Origin: Bathynomus jamesi
Lineage: Eukaryota > Arthropoda > Malacostraca > Isopoda > Cirolanidae
Assembly (NCBI GenBank): GCA_023014485.1
Contig: JAJOZX010008843.1
Location: 62,001-126,000 of the forward strand
DNA length: 64,000 bases
Direction: 5' to 3'
Shown here: piece after piece, positions 42,636 to 52,492 of the stretch
Layout: every line of letters starts with the position of its first letter
Numbering within the stretch: position 1 is the stretch's first letter
Notes under the pieces: generated by a model
Seen by the model: only the letters and a program-made list of their open reading frames with translations
The model's database searches: none
Told to the model about the DNA's origin: nothing
Program-made: the position numbers and the translations under genes

Positions 42636-42840
42636 GGCCTCCTTCGCAACATCTAAGCTAGGGCATATGACGAAAGGGACCTACTACAGCTTTACGTGGG
42701 GTCTAAACCACGGGTCGATACATCATCTGGGTGCGCAGGAGGATTCCCCCATCCAACTACTACTACTACGCAGACCCAACGTCGCTTAACTTCGCTGATC
42801 AACGGGAAGCGGTGTTACGTCACGGGCCAGGACGTATCTC
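42636..42840 (-). mobile_element. 5S-rRNA-derived SINE, nearly full length
   Basis: Minus orientation: ACACCGCTTCCCGTTGATCA then GCGAAGTTAAGCGACGTTGG and TAGTAGTTGGATGGGGGAAT match 5S rRNA boxes in order. Body GTATCGACCCGTGGTTTAGA and end GTTGCGAAGGAGGCCAAACA. One of the best copies for the 5S part. Confidence 0.85.
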
Positions 42841-42999
42841 GCCTTCTCCTCATTTTAATATTGTCAATGTGCGTTACAGAGAGACGTATATTTATTAAAA
42901 TTGCTATATGGGAATTTAATATCCATTTCGAAATTATCAACTGTCAAATTTAAGGCTGTAAAGATGTCAAATACCCGAATGTGTAGCAACCTATTACAA

Positions 43000-43215
43000 T
43001 GCTTAAAACTAATACGTCGTTGTCCGTAAGTTTTGTTAAATTTTGAAGTCTTTACATAAAAATTGTATAATTACCTAAAGTTCAGATTTTAGCTTGTAAA
43101 ACGCGTTCGCTTATTAAAAGGCAATTTACAATTGTATTTGCATTGTCATTTTGAAAGACATATACCATCTATGTAAATTTCATGTATTTTTGGCAATAAA
43201 GAATTGAATTGAATC
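43000..43215 (+). mobile_element. LINE 3' UTR fragment
   Basis: Ends CATGTATTTTTGGCAATAAA then GAATTGAATTGAAT, a GAATT-repeat tail after an AATAAA signal (43195-43200), typical of a LINE 3' terminus. No coding part left. Confidence 0.5.
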
Positions 43216-43280
43216 AGAAAATGCAGTTGGGTATTCTAATTTTTTTTCGGGTATACGCCAAAGAAATGTAAACATAACAA

Positions 43281-43282
<2 letters not shown>

Positions 43283-43359
<77 letters not shown>

Positions 43360-43365
43360 AACACT
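43283..43365. repeat. (TA)n-(TAA)n microsatellite
   Basis: About 65 bases of TA followed by AAT repeats; another AAT tract at 43400-43425. Confidence 0.95.
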
Positions 43366-43562
43366 GCCCCTCGCACGTTGTAATTGTCAGCACGCGATAT
43401 AATAATCATAATAATAATAATTAATAACAATGCGTGTATTCGTTGCAATTGACGATTTCTTACTTTGATACACGTACAGTATATGCTCATAATTAATAAT
43501 AGGACTAATTATACCCGTGTATACCCTGAATACACCACTGAGTATGCGCATTCATTATAATA

Positions 43563-43730
43563 AACGATCAGCGAAGTTAAGCGACATTGGATCTGGATAG
43601 TAATTGGATGAGAGCCCATTCTCCGCGTCCGGATTATGTAGCGACCCGTGATTCGGATCCCGCGTAAAGCCGTAGGTCCTCTCCGTCACACGCGACCTTT
43701 GGTGCTACAAAGGAGGTTAAACAACCCCAA
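43563..43730 (+). mobile_element. 5S-rRNA-derived SINE
   Basis: ACGATCAGCGAAGTTAAGCG then ACATTGGATCTGG and AGTAATTGGATGAGAGCCCA match the 5S internal promoter region. Body GTAGCGACCCGTGATTCGGA; end GCTACAAAGGAGGTTAAACA. Confidence 0.85.
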
Positions 43731-44084
43731 AAAACAACAATAATTCATGTCTGATGCGTGACTGACATATTTCTGACGACTGTGCACGTGACCTACTTAC
43801 TATAACACTGGTATGCATATGAAATTTTTTGTCTGCTGTGAGGGTTTTTTCCTCATATTATATAATTCGACCATGCTGAATTCGAAAATGACATTGGTTT
43901 TCCTCAATCAGGTCAGGTTTTTTCTCTATTGGCCATTTATTATAAGTCCAATTTTATCCCCAAATTTATTGATTTTTTTAGCTTAAACACTGTAGATACG
44001 AGTAATATTATAAGAACACTCGTGAAAAATGAAAACATTGTGTGAATAAATACTTTTATTCATACAATGAATATGGAAAAAAGT

Positions 44085-44825
44085 TTATTGAGGAAGGAAT
44101 GAAGTTTTTTTGGCTTTCCGTCTGTGTTTTTCTTCGGGCACGTCTCGCTTCAAACACTAGCAATAGTCCGCCAGCATATTGATATCCCAGTTTCCCTGGT
44201 ACCTCTCTTCCATTATTTTGATATCTTGGTGAAATCGTTCACCCTGTTCCTCACTATAATCCCCGCAATTTTCAGGAAAATAGTCCAAGTGGGACCACAA
44301 AAAGTGCATTTTTATGGGGATGCGCGACCCATGAGCTTTGAAAGCTTCCATCAAGTTTTCGACAACGGACTCGTATTCTAGACTTCTACGCTTGCCAAGA
44401 AAATCAGTGACAACTGATTTGAATGCCTGCTAGGCATTCTTCTCAGTTGGAGTCATTGCGTTTTCGAACTGAGTATCCTTGATCAAAGTTCGAATTTGAG
44501 GACCATCAAAAACCCCAGCATTTAGTTTAGCATCAGATATATGAGGAAATTTACTCTCGAGATATCGGAATGCTGAACCCTCCTTATTCATTGATTTGAT
44601 GAAATTTTTCATCAAGCCCAGCTTAATATGAAGTGGTGGGAGCAAAATTTTTGTTGGTGGTACAAGGGGCACTGAAACGATATTATGCGACCCAGGTTCA
44701 AAATTCTCTCTGGATGCCCATTCACGCTGTGCATAGTGCTTCTCATCCGCTCGGCTATCCCATTTGCAGAGGAAACATGGGTATTTCGTGTATCCCCCTT
44801 GCATTCCCAATACAAATGCCACAAT
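44085..44825 (-). pseudogene. Coding exon 3, with two amber codons
   Basis: Acceptor TTTTCAG|ATT at 44828-44826. Contains GGYTKYPCFLCKWDSRAD (a CxxC after an Asp-bearing segment at the exon junction), HIKLGLMKNFIKSMNKEG and HFLWSHLDYFPEN. Then comes a Glu/His-rich SEEQGERFHQDIKIMEERYQ. Frame is kept throughout but TAG stands for Trp at 44432-44430 (PTEKNA-W-QAF) and 44159-44157 (LADYC-?-CLKRD). Natural stop TAA 44087-44085. Confidence 0.85.
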
Positions 44826-45002
44826 CTGAAAAAAAATGAAAATATTTAAAGAATTTAGAGAATTTGTTCTATCAGATAAAAAAATCTATGCATTGGACTG
44901 TATCACTTCTGTGGGAAGTTAAGTGTTCTTATACGCTCTCAAATAACCTTTGGAAAAACAACATAGTCAATAACAATAGTTTACTTATGATATTAGTATT
45001 AC

Positions 45003-45630
45003 CTTCAAATCTCCACAGATCCTCCAGTTATGTTGGTCGTATACGAGAGCATCCAGTAAAATTTTGATGTTATCGTAGCCCTCAGTAAGTTGTACGGAAT
45101 GTGCTACAGGGACTGATGCAACCCTATTCCCAATGTTGAGAAGTACTGCTTTCAAACTTCGTTTAGACGAGTCTATAAATAGCCTCCATTCTGATGCGTT
45201 ATATGGCAGGCCCAAGGATTCGATTAGCCCCTCAACATTGCAGCAGTACACTAAGGAAGAGGTATTTTCGTGCACTGCAAAAAACTTGCGGAATTCTTCC
45301 TCTCGTTTCCTATACCAGGAGAATGTTGTTCCCGGAGCCAGCAAGTTGTCCTCTCGAAGTCGTGAGCCCAAGATCTCGGCAGCTAATTTGGAAAGTCCTA
45401 AATCCCTGGTAAGATCATTAAGTTTGGCCTGGTTGAGAGGCCTCGGCTCATTTGAAGCGGTATTTTGAGGTATATACGACTGGGACTGGTCATTGATTCA
45501 TCATCAGAATCATCGAAGTCCAGGGTTTGAGGTGGGTCGGGTATTGGAATTCCAGGACCATGGGGTACAGGTCTCATAGCAGAAGGAATGTCAGGGTATA
45601 CAACAATGTGTTTATTCTTCTTGTTAACTC
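45003..45630 (-). pseudogene. Coding exon 2, with a one-base frameshift
   Basis: Acceptor TTTCAG|GAG at 45633-45631, donor AAG|GTAATA at 45002-45001. The first part reads VYPDIPSAMRPVPHGPGIPI. After the DDSDDESMTSP acidic hinge the family reading continues one base out of phase (QAKLNDLTRDLGLS, then GSRLREDNLLAPGTTFSWYR). The exon-length sum (304 + 628 + 741) is one short of a multiple of three, which agrees with a single-base loss near 45480. Confidence 0.85.
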
Positions 45631-45755
45631 CTGAAATTAGAAACACAGAAATATGGATATAAAACTTGCATATGAAATAGAAGAAGCATTCAGACAGTGG
45701 CGGCTCGTGAGGGAAGGCTGCGGTCTGTAAGATATGAAATAGGTCGATGGAGTCT

Positions 45756-45827
45756 GTATATTTTCTTTCTTTTTCATTCATATTGTCCCTTCGGGGACAA
45801 TATGAATGAAAAAGAAAGAAAATATAC
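45756..45827. repeat. Perfect 34-bp stem with TTCG tetraloop, in intron 1
   Basis: Arms GTATATTTTCTTTCTTTTTC... (45756-45789) and its exact complement (45794-45827). The loop is TTCG closed by C-G, the classic stable tetraloop sequence. Just upstream CAGTGGCGGCTCGTGAG (45696) looks like a hAT MITE end. Confidence 0.9.
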
Positions 45828-46031
45828 AATCATTGTATATGTAAATGTAACTTGTATAACAATATGTATGTGTAAATGCATTTTCTATAACAATATGTAT
45901 ATGTAAATGTATGATTACCATTATGGTGAATATTATGCTATATATGGTGAATATTACATTATGGTGAATATTATGTCAAGTTTCATACGAGGATTTCAAA
46001 ATATTTAAGAAAAATAAATTTATAAGCCCAC

Positions 46032-46335
46032 CTTGGAGGTTTGTCATGCAGAAATAGCAATCTGTCACGTGATCCTTTCCTTCTCTCCAAATCATGGGAA
46101 TTCCAAAAGGCAAAGATTTCGCTCTGCCTTTGCTCCATCTTCTCAAATTTTCAATGCACGTCTTGCAGCACATATGAGGGGCGAAATTTTTGTCCTGGTC
46201 CCCTAGCTTAATTCCAAAGTATGCTCTATACATTGTCTTCACAAATTTAGTGATTTGGGACTGGTTATTTGGCATGGTAACCGTCCGACATATGTAGCAG
46301 AATCTATTGGGATCACTTTTACACGCTCTATTCAT
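46032..46335 (-). CDS. Coding exon 1: Cys-rich N-terminal domain
   Basis: ATG at 46335-46333, 101 codons plus one base, donor AAG|GTGGGC at 46031-46030. The pattern C-x2-C (FCYIC), later CC-x2-C (CCKTC) and a final C-x2-C (DCYFC) resembles small zinc-chelating domains at the N-terminus of arthropod DNA-binding proteins. GDQDKNFAPHMCC and FGIPMIWREGKDHVTDCYFC are the most conserved stretches of the family. No stop in this exon. Confidence 0.85.
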
Positions 46336-46549
46336 TATGAATATTTTATCTATATGCCTGAAAAGTAAAAAAAGATATTATACAAGTGAAACAAGTGATG
46401 ATAGATGTTACTGTTCCAATTCCGCTTTGACAAAATCACGAAAAATTCTATTTTACTTATGAGGCCATAGCCGGATAATCTGAGCTGATTAAGAAAAACG
46501 GATTGCAGATTCGAAATCAGCAGGAAAAACTCTATAAGAATCACTTACA

Positions 46550-46640
46550 AAACCCTTGACAGCAAAATTGATGCATACCAGTGTAATATTTCGTCCGTTT
46601 CACACTTATTTAACGCACATTCTCGTTATTTAATAAAATA
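46550..46640 (-). promoter_or_regulatory. Putative 5' UTR exon and start region of the 44-46 kb gene
   Basis: A strong donor TTT|GTAAGTG (intron starting at 46548) pairs with an acceptor TTTTCAG|GCATATAG (46360-46358), 22 bases before the ATG. This suggests a leader exon upstream of 46549. The exact transcription start is not visible. Confidence 0.45.
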
Positions 46641-46677
46641 ATGGGTAAATTTCTAATCCACAATAGTTTAATAGTAC

Positions 46678-46730
46678 GTTAGGTTAGGTTAAGATAGTTT
46701 AGGTTAGGTTTAGTTAGGATTAGGTTAGTA
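46678..46730 (+). repeat. Interstitial TTAGG-type repeat
   Basis: GTTAGGTTAGGTTAAGATAG and GGTTAGGTTTAGTTAGGATT: degenerate TTAGG units, arthropod telomere type. Confidence 0.7.
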
Positions 46731-46764
46731 ATTAGGGTCCTGGGTCTAGATTCTGGAATTTTAC

Positions 46765-46814
46765 TTAATGATGATGATGACAATAATAATAATAATGATA
46801 ATAATAATAATTGG
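46765..46814. repeat. (GAT)n/(AAT)n microsatellite
   Basis: ATGATGATGATGACAATAAT then AATAATAATGATAATAATAA. Confidence 0.85.
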
Positions 46815-46985
46815 GTTGTAACGGCAAAGGTCATGTAACAGAAAGGACTCGCGGCTTCACGTGGAATCCAAACCATCTACGGGCAGATAATTCATCTGAA
46901 ATCATCCAACTAATGAACAAACCCTACGTCGCTTAACCTCGTTGATCAAATGGAAAGCGGTGTTGCCACGTGACCATGATATAGC
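46815..46985 (-). mobile_element. 5S-rRNA-derived SINE
   Basis: Minus orientation: ACACCGCTTTCCATTTGATC then AACGAGGTTAAGCGACGTAG (5S). Box C is partly deleted (TTAGTTGGATGATTTCAG). Body with GTAGATGGTTTGGATTCCAC. Confidence 0.75.
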
Positions 46986-47112
46986 CTTGTCATTAAGTAT
47001 ATTTATGGTCTAAAGTTGCACGATGATCATTTTGCAATCAATTTAGGTTTCAATATCTTATTCTAATTCTGATTCCATTTGTATATTGAAAATAATTAGA
47101 ATGAATTACGTA

Positions 47113-47218
<106 letters not shown>

Positions 47219-47344
47219 ATTGCCAAACTTTGCAAATTGCAGGTTCAAACTATGGCGCAAGTTTAGCATTTATGCATAATTCAGAGCGACATTCGTATTG
47301 TTTTATATAAAGAGACGTAAATTAACGTACGTTATAATAGTATA

Positions 47345-50068
47345 TTAAGTTTCATTATATATTTTTTTATGCAGGAAGGAGGGACCAAGGGCCAGTGCCC
47401 GTAAAAATGCCCCCCCTCGGGCCCTTCCACATAGATGAAGAAGAGAGTCAAAATGAAGGTCCAAGGTTTTCGAGATCCCTGAACACTCTGCGTTTGAAAG
47501 AGTGGAGGTCATACACAAAGAGAAAGATGGATTAAGGACGATTGTTCCAGAGTTGGACAGAAAAGGAATGAGAATGTGTCCAAAGTCTGACACTGCGTGC
47601 TCTCCTTAAAGGAGGCGGCAGGCCGTTAGAGATTTCAGAAGAGCAGTGTCCGTTATAATAGCAATACTAAAGATAGAGTGAGGCAACACTGCGGCGAAGA
47701 GAGAGGGATTGAAGACAATCAGTAAGAGGTGGGGAACTGACGAGACGAAACGCCTTTGATTCCACCTGGTCAAGTATAGTGTGTGGGTTCAGCCACCCAA
47801 CGCGTAAGAAGCGTACTCCATACAGGGGCGGACGAAACACCTGTACAGAAACAGCAACAAAGAAACTGCGGAGCCGGTACAGCACACTTAACCTCTTAAC
47901 AGCTGTTTTAGAAAGAGAGTATATGTGATCTTTCCAGGAAAGATCACGAGTAAAAGAAAGACCAAGAATATTAAGAGAAGAGGAAGGACTGAGTTGTGTA
48001 TTGTTGAAGGTAAGAGGATAATCGTGTGGAAGATTGTGACGAGGAGACAAATGAAGGAACTGAATGTTTGAGGCACTGAAAAATGCAGGGTTTTCTTTGC
48101 CTCAGTCAGAGATAGTAGAAAGATTAAAGATCAGGTGCATCATAGCCGTCCCACACGAAACATGGAGTGACTGTTGAGAGGGACGCATTGTGAAGCGGGT
48201 GGAGAAGTGAAGAGTTGAATCATCGGCATAGAAGTGGATAGGACAGGAAATGCAACTTAACAGATCATTGATAAATAAAAGGAAAAGAGTGGATGACAGG
48301 ACAGGGCCCCGAGAGACACCACTATGAATAGCTTTAGCAGAAGAACAGAGCCATCCACAACCGCAGCTCTTGATCAGCCAGAGAGGAAATCAGAAATGAA
48401 GGCACAAATAGAAGGATAGAAACCGAAGGAGGCAGTTTAGAAATTAAAGATTTGCGCTCGACTCTATCAAAAGCTTTTGATATGTCTAGCGCAAAGGCAA
48501 AGGTTTCACAGAAATTCCGAAAGGAGGATGACCAAGAGTCAGATGTGCAAGAAGATCGCCAGTAGAGCGTCCCTTGCGGAACCCATACTGATGAGCTGAA
48601 AGAAGATTATGAGAAGAGAGGTGTTTAAGAATCTTCCTATTGACGATAGATTCAAAAACATTAAAAAGGAAAGAAATCAAAACAATTGGACGATAATTGG
48701 AGGGTTGAGAGCGGTCACCCTTCTTTGGGACAGGCTAAATAAAAGGGAACTTCCAGCAGAAAGGAAAAGTGCCAGATGAAAGACAAAGACAAAACAGTTT
48801 GCCTAGGCAGGGTGTCAGCACAGAACCACAGTTCTTGAGAACAACAGGAGGGACACCATCAGGACCGTACGCCTTCCTTGAATTGAACCCAGATAGGGCA
48901 GAAAAAACATTTTTGGAGGAGATTCTAATTTCAGACATAATTAAGTCAGGAGGAGGAGGAGGAAATGGAGGAACAACACCAGAATCGTCCATGGTTGAGT
49001 TGGAGGCAAAAATTTGAACGAAGAGTTCAACTTTATCAGGAGAAAAGACGGCAACTGAGACGACAGAATGGAAAAGAGGAGGGAAAGAAGTAATAAAGTT
49101 GTTGGAGAGGTTCTTGGCTAAGTGGCAGAAAGAGCGAGAAGAATTAGAATTGGATAGGTTTTCACATTTTTTATTTACGAAAGAATTTTTGGCGAGTCGA
49201 AGAACAGATTTTGCACGATTCTAGGCAGAAATATAAGCTAAGTAAGAGTCAGGAGTTGGATGGTGACGGTACCTTCTGAAAGCCTCCTCTTAGAACAAGC
49301 AAAGTTAAACCAAGGGTTTTTTTGCACTAGTTGTAGTACTTGGAGGCACGGAAGCAGTAATCATTCCATGGGAAATCAGAGAAGTCCTGCCTGAGGACCT
49401 CCTAATCAGTGGCGCCAAAGTGAAAAAAGCGTCTCGTCTTGTGAGGATCCAAGGCCGAACTGGAGCGATAAGGCAGGAAACAGATATAAGATTGTTGTCG
49501 GAGAAGCCAACGGAGGAAAAGTTTGACAGAGTAAGAAGAATGATGAGTGTTGAGAAATAAATCCAGAATGTTGGGCCTATCTCCAAGGCGATCGGGCGTA
49601 AGAGTAGAGTGCTGTACAATCTGCTCTAGGTCATTCAGGATAGGAAAGTTGTAAGCTAGTTCACCAGGGATGTCAGTGAAATGGGAGGAAAGCCAAAGGT
49701 GGTGGTGAACATTGAAATCACCTCCTAAAATGGAGATTTCAGCAAAAGAGAGAGGGATAGAATATATTTCACTTTGGAAGTGAGGTAGTCAAAGAGTTTT
49801 GGATAGTCAGTAGAATTAGGAGAAAGGTCGACAGCAAAGATATATTTGGTTTGAGATTGGCATGCAAATCGTAGCCAGAGGGTGTAGAACTCGGAGGATT
49901 CAAGTTCGGGAATACGAGAGCAAGTAAAGTCATTGCGTACATATACGCACCATTCTTCTTTGGAATGAAAGTGAGTGTAGACTGTAGAGAAAGTAGAAGG
50001 GTACAGAAAAGGGGAGAGGCTGAAATCTGAGTATTTATTTGTATAAAAGTTTCAAGTGATAATTTCAA
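47345..50068 (-). pseudogene. Jockey/CR1-group LINE with endonuclease and reverse transcriptase, decayed
   Basis: Order on the minus strand: AP-endonuclease part (50068 to ~49640; [19 protein letters not shown]), linker (49619-49305), then RT fingers KAYGPDGVPPVVLKNCGSVL (48992-48735). Next HQYGFRKGRSTGDLLAHLT (48680-48486), GVSRGPVLSSTLFLLFINDL with catalytic FYADDSTLHFS (about 48345-48210), and the thumb NNTQLSPSSSLNILGLSFTR to SKAFRLVSSPPLTDCLQSLS (48050-47667). The 3' UTR ends near 47360 (CTTCCTGCATAAAAAAA). The element nicks target DNA and primes cDNA synthesis. About six frameshifts or stops break the ORF; length is near complete for EN plus RT. This LINE type is familiar from decapod genomes. 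Confidence 0.85.
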
Positions 50069-50711
50069 TTTCCAATTGGTATTAGTAGTAACAAAATAGT
50101 TTCTAATTTTAATGAAATGCGATAAGTTATTGCTTCAGAACGTACAATGTTTACGAAACACATCTTCCGGTAAGTATTAAGTTTCGCGAAGACCATTGTT
50201 TTTGACATTTGCTACAAAAATTATGGCCGGCCGAAATTGGTCACGTGGGAAATAATGATTAATCTGAAACGATCATAAAACTTCGTGTAATCTGGTTTCA
50301 CTGAAACTTAATGTTAAGCCCACTTAACTAACCAGAATAACCTAATAGTTAATTTGATACAATGTTAATCATACCTTTTTTGTTTCCAGTGCGTAACCGC
50401 ATCAGGAAGTCGGGCGGACGGAATGGATAGGAAAACCCTATTATTTCCGAGATATAGACGTCCAACTACACACAACTGCATACAACATAAAGTATAGACA
50501 TCGTAAAGATACTTCTCACTGCACTCTTCGCAAAGAACTGTTCACAAATTTGGTAAATGTTAAGGTTTCGAGGAGACCAGTTTTTTGACGAAGCCGAAAT
50601 TTGGGAGGAGTGTAATTTACGTCCCCCTATGGTGCCTAGTGTAGTTTACGTTCCCCTACATTATCCTAGCGTAGTTTGCGTTCCCCAACTTTGTCCGCGT
50701 ATACCTTATCA
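50069..50711. repeat. Non-coding repeat block with ~100-bp unit also at 51.3 kb
   Basis: 50228-50326 (GCCGAAATTGGTCACGTGGG ... CTGAAACTTAATGTTAAG) matches 51302-51400 (GCCGAAATTGGTCACGTGAG ... TGTGAAACTTAATATCAA). 50632-50690 holds CCTAGTGTAGTTTACGTTCC repeats that recur at 51190-51245. Confidence 0.7.
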
Positions 50712-51059
50712 AATAAAACTTAAAACTAACGAAAATATTACGACTTAACCTAACCAATCGTCACTTTATATAACCTTTAGTTAGCTTCCGCCCCAATTGT
50801 TCATTCTGACGAAGGTCAAGATTTTCACTCCACTTTAGGCCTACAGTTTAACGTGGAATCCGAACCACGCCCCACCAGCAGCCCAGCGTCTTAACCACTA
50901 GGCCACACAGGGTACCCATTTATCTACCAACCAATTTCTTTGTTGTGTGGAAGGATGAACAGCTGGGTTTTGCTGCGCACCGGCTGCCGTCACCGGGTCT
51001 CGAATTCGGGGCCGATGGATTCGTAGTCAGCAAAGTTAACCACTACACCACCGAGGCGC

Positions 51060-51105
<46 letters not shown>

Positions 51106-51152
51106 TGACGATTAGTTAGGTTAAGTCGTAATATTTTCGTTAGTTTTAACGT
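50712..51152. repeat. Fold-back element, family A, split by a SINE
   Basis: Left arm (50712-50762) ACTAACGAAAATATTACGAC TTAACCTAACCAATCGTCA. Right arm (51104-51152) TGACGATTAGTTAGGTTAAG TCGTAATATTTTCGTTAGT. The dimeric SINE lies between them. Confidence 0.8.
50772..51060 (-). mobile_element. Dimeric tRNA-derived SINE (copy 3)
   Basis: Reverse orientation. Head 1 at the right: rc GCCTCGGTGGTGTAGTGGTT and GAGACCCGGTGACGGCAGCC. Head 2: rc GGTTCGGATTCCACGTTAAA. Tail rc GACGAAGGTCAAG. Followed by a (TA)n tract to 51102. Confidence 0.85.
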
Positions 51153-51489
51153 TTTTTTTGATGGATTCATTTAAAAAATGTCTCCTAAAGACCTAGTGTA
51201 GTTTACGTTCCCCAACTTTGACCTAGTGTAGTTTGTGTCCCCTTTTGCGTCAGGGGGACTTAAACTACACTTGCCCCGAAATTTGTTACAAAGATCCTGA
51301 TTAGCCGAAATTGGTCACGTGAGAAATAATAACCAATGTAAAACGACCACCTAACTTAGTGTAATCTGATCTCTGTGAAACTTAATATCAACGACAAATT
51401 TACTGAAGTTAAAATTAAAGTTACTGAAAAAACTCATTTCTTCCAACGAATTACTTTGTAAATATTAATTGTCCCTATTTAATTCAGCA

Positions 51490-51925
51490 TCCATAGTTCG
51501 TAGTTTAATGGGTAACACCGTTTCCCTATAAGCGAAGTGAAGATACTGAGGTCGGGTTCGAATCCCGGTGATGCTGGTAATAATAATTCAAAAGTTAGAC
51601 CAATGGATCGCATTAGTTAGCCTGAGCGCTGTGTCAGTTACTGACCGTCTTCATTGGCCGGGCTCTACAGTGAGACCGCTACCCAACTTGATTCAAATAT
51701 CGGAGGAATGATTGGCTGGTTGATCCGTTTCAGGTCCTTCCTCCAGGAGGGGTCATTGAGACGGTCGATAATACCACCAACCTGGAAAAATAAGTCCCTT
51801 TTAAAAGGGGAATTGGATCGAGTCAAATACATTATTAACACGCAGCGGGCTCATCACTCCACACCTTCCCAATTTCTCAGATTAGTTTGTGATAGTCTTT
51901 GCATGGCTGGGTTTACCGCAGGAAT
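51490..51925 (+). mobile_element. tRNA-derived SINE family 2
   Basis: tRNA-like head: A box TAGTTTAATGG and B box GGTTCGAATCC, both perfect, ending GTGATGCTGG. Then (TAA)n and a body (GAGACCGCTACCCAACTTGA, TTCCTCCAGGAGGGGTCATT, AAAGGGGAATTGGATCGAGT). Head alone also at 24.84 kb; body alone at 38.7 kb. Confidence 0.7.
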
Positions 51926-52254
51926 GCGTGCATGGGGGGGGGGGGGCTTTTAAATTTTTAACCCCTACGGATGAAATTTTCTGTAGGGTCAGATTACGAA
52001 TGTGGTTGTTTGAAACCATAACATTTCGTGTAGCACTCGTCCACAAAGGGTTTAAAGAGAGTTAAGTCCTGTATAATCGGTGGTTTACAGTAGATCGTAA
52101 TAACCTTTCTCACAGAATCAAATAGCGAAATCGGAACTTAGTTATTTTAGCTGTCAACGAAATAATTTTCAAAATCTTAAAAGTTGGTCGCATCTTTCGA
52201 GCATTTTACAACGTAAGTGTAAAATTACGAAGATGATTAAAGGTCTTATTTGGA

Positions 52255-52480
52255 ATCATCTGTAGGACCGTTCACTAAACATCTAAGGTCATATGACGGA
52301 GGGGACCTTCGGCTTTACGTAGGGTCCGAACCACGGTTATTACATAATCTGGACGCGGAGAACGGTCTCCCATCCAACTACTACCCAGACCCACTGTCGT
52401 TTAACTTTGCTGATCGACGGGAAGCGGTGTTACGACATGGCCACGACGTCGCTCTCACTAAAGACGGGTTCTCCGTGAAA
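52255..52480 (-). mobile_element. 5S-rRNA-derived SINE
   Basis: Minus orientation. GACGTCGTGGCCATGTCGTA then ACACCGCTTCCCGTCGATCA, CAAAGTTAAACGACAGTGGG and TAGTAGTTGGATGGGAGACC follow 5S rRNA in order, including the near-exact box C GGATGGGAGACCG. Body and end shortened. Confidence 0.9.
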
Positions 52481-52492
52481 GACTAAAGCGGT

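Larger units (their letters stand above)
44085..46335 (-). pseudogene. Spliced gene of an expanded invertebrate family, function unknown; damaged copy
   Basis: Three coding exons on the minus strand: 46335-46032, 45630-45003 and 44825-44085, with GT/AG borders. They join in frame at TNLQ-G and DLK-IVAF. About 557 residues. Exon 1 has paired cysteines (FCYIC, CCKTC, DCYFC), probably zinc-binding. Exon 2 encodes an acidic hinge, then WYRKREEEFRKFF and EWRLFIDSSKRSLKAVLLN. Exon 3 has YPCFLCKWDSRAD, LPPLHIKLGLMK and HLDYFPEN..EEQGERFHQD. I recognise this as a multi-copy family in arthropods and cnidarians, without an assigned role. Damage: a 1-base deletion near 45480, and TAG at 44432-44430 and 44159-44157 where relatives have Trp. 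Polyadenylation signals AATAAA lie at and just after the stop. Confidence 0.85.

Noticed and set aside
44124..45468. Plus-strand ORFs of 66-111 codons
   Set aside because: Antisense of the spliced minus-strand gene, whose splice sites and family motifs are far better supported.
46678..46730. Telomere or subtelomere
   Set aside because: TTAGG-type units are few and degenerate and lie between ordinary repeats, so this is interstitial.
48769..49017. Plus-strand 82-codon ORF
   Set aside because: Antisense shadow of the LINE reverse transcriptase on the minus strand.
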